Shown: positions 6,960 through 8,523 of the stretch, one piece after another | Layout of the letters: each line of letters opens with the position of its first letter | Numbering within the stretch: position 1 is the first letter of the stretch | Source: BM707 sp041592975 | Lineage (GTDB): Bacteria > Desulfobacterota > Desulfuromonadia > Desulfuromonadales > UBA2294 | Direction: 5' to 3' | Length of the DNA stretch: 8,523 nt | Assembly (NCBI GenBank): GCA_041592975.1 | Contig: JBFHOZ010000102.1 | Span: 1 to 8,523 of the forward strand | The notes under the pieces: generated by a model | The model's input: only the letters and a program-made list of their open reading frames with translations | Databases searched by the model: none | What the model was told of the DNA's origin: nothing | Translations under genes and position numbers: made by a program

Positions 6960-6989
6960 GCCGTTCCGCGAAAAACAGACGCTGTTCCG
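6960..6989 (-). repeat. Tandem GCyGTTCCG repeat next to the livK -35
   Basis: The 9-mers gccgttccg (plus strand 6960-6968) and gctgttccg (6981-6989) differ at one base and start 21 bp apart, two helical turns. On the minus strand the nearer copy directly abuts the -35 TTGACC. This is the usual position for an activator bound to two half-sites on one face of the DNA. The repeat is seen directly; the function is inferred. Confidence 0.4.
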
Positions 6990-6995
6990 AAAAGG

Positions 6996-7026
6996 GAAAA
7001 ACGGGGCCGGCCAGAAGCCGGCCCCG
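6996..7026 (-). terminator. Rho-independent terminator of the porin gene
   Basis: cggggccggc (7002-7011) pairs perfectly with gccggccccg (7017-7026) around a 5-nt loop. On the minus strand this 10-bp GC-rich stem is followed by TTTTT (the A-run at 6997-7001). It starts about 26 nt past the porin stop codon and separates the porin transcript from the livK promoter. Confidence 0.9.
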
Positions 7027-7052
7027 CCGGGTCGAACAGGGTGCTGCTTTTC

Positions 7053-8516
7053 CTAGAAGGCGAGCTGGGCCAGCAGGTAGACGATGTACGGGTCGTCAAC
7101 GTCGATCGCCGCAATGTCACGGGCGAAACCGCCACCGGCGTTGTCATAAAAATCGCCGAGAGCGGCATAGGCGCCGTTGAGCGACAGGTTCAGGTTGTTC
7201 TCGAAGGTGTAGCCGGCGCGAACGAACAATTCGGTGCCAAGCACGGTCCCACCACGATTTGCTGCTGCCGACTGAACAAAACGCGGATCCGTTGCAGCAA
7301 GGGTGTCTTCGAGAGATGCGAAGTAGCCGAGGCCGCACTTGAAATCGACCTTGTCGGCCGGCTTCATCGACAGGGTGAAGTTACCGCCGAGCAGACCGTA
7401 ACCGGCGTAGGCGGCATCTTCAAGGGCAAAGCCGTACTGACCAACGTTGGCCCAGTTGACGTCCTGGAAGAAGATCATGAAGCCGTCGTCACCGAAAGCA
7501 TACGATTCGGTCGCCAGCGGATTGACGAAGAAATCTGCGTCGCCATCACTCAGGTCATCATCGCCCGAGAAAAAGAACAGGCGGGCGGCTGCGTCGGCGT
7601 TACCGAGCTTGAAGGTGCCGCGAACCGATGCGGCGTAGCCGGCAACATCGAGGTCAGCACCCGGGAACTCAACCGTACCGGTGTTGTAGAAAAGCCAGCC
7701 GTTGACTGCAGCGGTCTCGCTCAGCTTGAGGGCACCCTGCAGGCCGAGATAGTGCAGGTCCATGTCCTGGCGGGCAGCACTGAAACCTTCAGTAAATGCG
7801 GCCTGATCGGTGTCGAAGAATCCATCATTCTGACCGAAATCATAGATAAAAATACTGTCGGCGGTGCCAAGATAATTGGCGTAACCGGCCACGCCGCGGT
7901 TATGGAAGTAGTAGTAGTCGGCGCCGAGCTCGAGGTCGCCCATGGCCGGGAAGTCGGCCTGAAGCGCCCAGAGGTAGACGTTGTCGGAATCGCTGACGTC
8001 ACCCTCGATGAGGTTGAACATGCCGGCGGTCAGACCGATGTTGCCGGCCTTGAAATCGACCTTGGCGCCGGCCATGTCGGTGGCGAAGAAGATCTGGTCC
8101 TGGCGGTCGTAGAAACCCTGCAGTCCGAAACGGGCCATGACGTCATCCTGGAATTTGACGTCGATGTAGGCGTTCTTGGTCTCAAGGTTGACAGTGTCGC
8201 CACCGACAGCACCGCCGTCGTTGCGGGAAGTGGTGTAGGAGTCATCACCCCACTGGAAATCGACTTCACCGTAGTAGACGAACGACAGGCTGTCGTTGAC
8301 CTTGCCGTCCAGTTTGAGCCGCAGGCGCTGGTCGACCAACTTTTCACTTTCGGCGTTCCCCTGGATCGCTCCAATGTAATTGTCAGAGCCAACAAAGTTG
8401 TTGGCTGCCGCCATGAACTGGTAGAAACCGCTGATCTTGGTCTCCAGGGCGGATGCCGGTGCTGCCACCAGCAGGGCCATGGCGATGGCCGCAATGCTCT
8501 TCATTGTCTTGTTCAC
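7053..8516 (-). CDS. Outer-membrane porin-like beta-barrel protein, substrate unknown
   Basis: The 487-aa product starts with a signal peptide (MNKTMKSIAAIAMALLVAAP, cleavage after ASA at 23). The rest has the alternating aromatic and polar pattern of an outer-membrane beta-barrel, for example YVYYGEVDF-like strands at 79-87, ADYYYFHNR (199-207) and ARLFFFSG (311-318). It ends in Phe (LLAQLAF), the usual sorting signal for the barrel-assembly machinery. Probable surface loops are rich in Asp, such as GDDDLSDGDAD (318-328). The C-terminal strands (LGTELFVRAGYTF at 426-438) loosely recall alginate-export-type porins, but I cannot assign a named family. The start drawn is a GTG at 8516, seven bases from the window edge. 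The ATG at 8504 is an alternative, although neither shows a clear ribosome site inside the window. A strong terminator follows. The livK operon lies downstream in the same direction. Confidence 0.82.
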   Translation of the reverse strand: MNKTMKSIAAIAMALLVAAPASALETKISGFYQFMAAANNFVGSDNYIGAIQGNAESEKLVDQRLRLKLDGKVNDSLSFVYYGEVDFQWGDDSYTTSRNDGGAVGGDTVNLETKNAYIDVKFQDDVMARFGLQGFYDRQDQIFFATDMAGAKVDFKAGNIGLTAGMFNLIEGDVSDSDNVYLWALQADFPAMGDLELGADYYYFHNRGVAGYANYLGTADSIFIYDFGQNDGFFDTDQAAFTEGFSAARQDMDLHYLGLQGALKLSETAAVNGWLFYNTGTVEFPGADLDVAGYAASVRGTFKLGNADAAARLFFFSGDDDLSDGDADFFVNPLATESYAFGDDGFMIFFQDVNWANVGQYGFALEDAAYAGYGLLGGNFTLSMKPADKVDFKCGLGYFASLEDTLAATDPRFVQSAAANRGGTVLGTELFVRAGYTFENNLNLSLNGAYAALGDFYDNAGGGFARDIAAIDVDDPYIVYLLAQLAF

Positions 8517-8523
8517 GTTTGCC

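Overview
The window looks like chromosomal DNA of a GC-rich anaerobic Gram-negative bacterium. The protein styles (a class III ribonucleotide reductase, a deltaproteobacterial-type NikR, a LIV-I transporter and an outer-membrane barrel ending in Phe) fit Desulfobacterota, probably near Desulfuromonas or Geobacter. This placement is an inference from protein character; no 16S gene or other marker is present.

Layout, left to right. (1) Positions 1-1044, minus strand: the first 348 codons of nrdD, the anaerobic ribonucleoside-triphosphate reductase; the gene runs off the left edge. (2) Positions 1045-1332: a 288-bp divergent control region between nrdD and nikR. It carries two NrdR boxes spaced 32 bp apart and three helically phased TGGACA-like repeats, one of which resembles a DnaA box. 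(3) Positions 1333-1752, plus strand: nikR, the nickel-responsive repressor. (4) Positions 1753-1931: a convergent spacer with two hairpins and a strong bidirectional terminator. (5) Positions 1932-6861, minus strand: a complete branched-chain amino acid ABC transporter in the order livK-livH-livM-livG-livF. livM/livG and livG/livF overlap by 8 nt each, while livK is separated from livH by 176 bp that hold a 17-bp perfect hairpin and a candidate operator-controlled internal promoter. (6) Positions 6862-7052: the livK promoter region, with a tandem 9-mer next to the -35, and the terminator of the preceding gene. (7) Positions 7053-8516, minus strand: a 487-aa outer-membrane porin-like protein.

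How the genes work together. LivK binds an amino acid in the periplasm, LivH and LivM form the inner-membrane channel, and LivG and LivF are the ATPases. The porin just upstream in the same orientation may supply outer-membrane entry, but a good terminator separates it from livK, so it is not clearly part of the operon. nrdD and nikR are unrelated in function and share only an intergenic region.

I found no mobile element, CRISPR array, tRNA or rRNA, and no protein-coding system that looks undescribed. The most interesting signals are regulatory: the NrdR box pair, the palindrome between the -35 and -10 of a putative livH promoter, the large livK/livH hairpin, and the tandem repeat upstream of livK.
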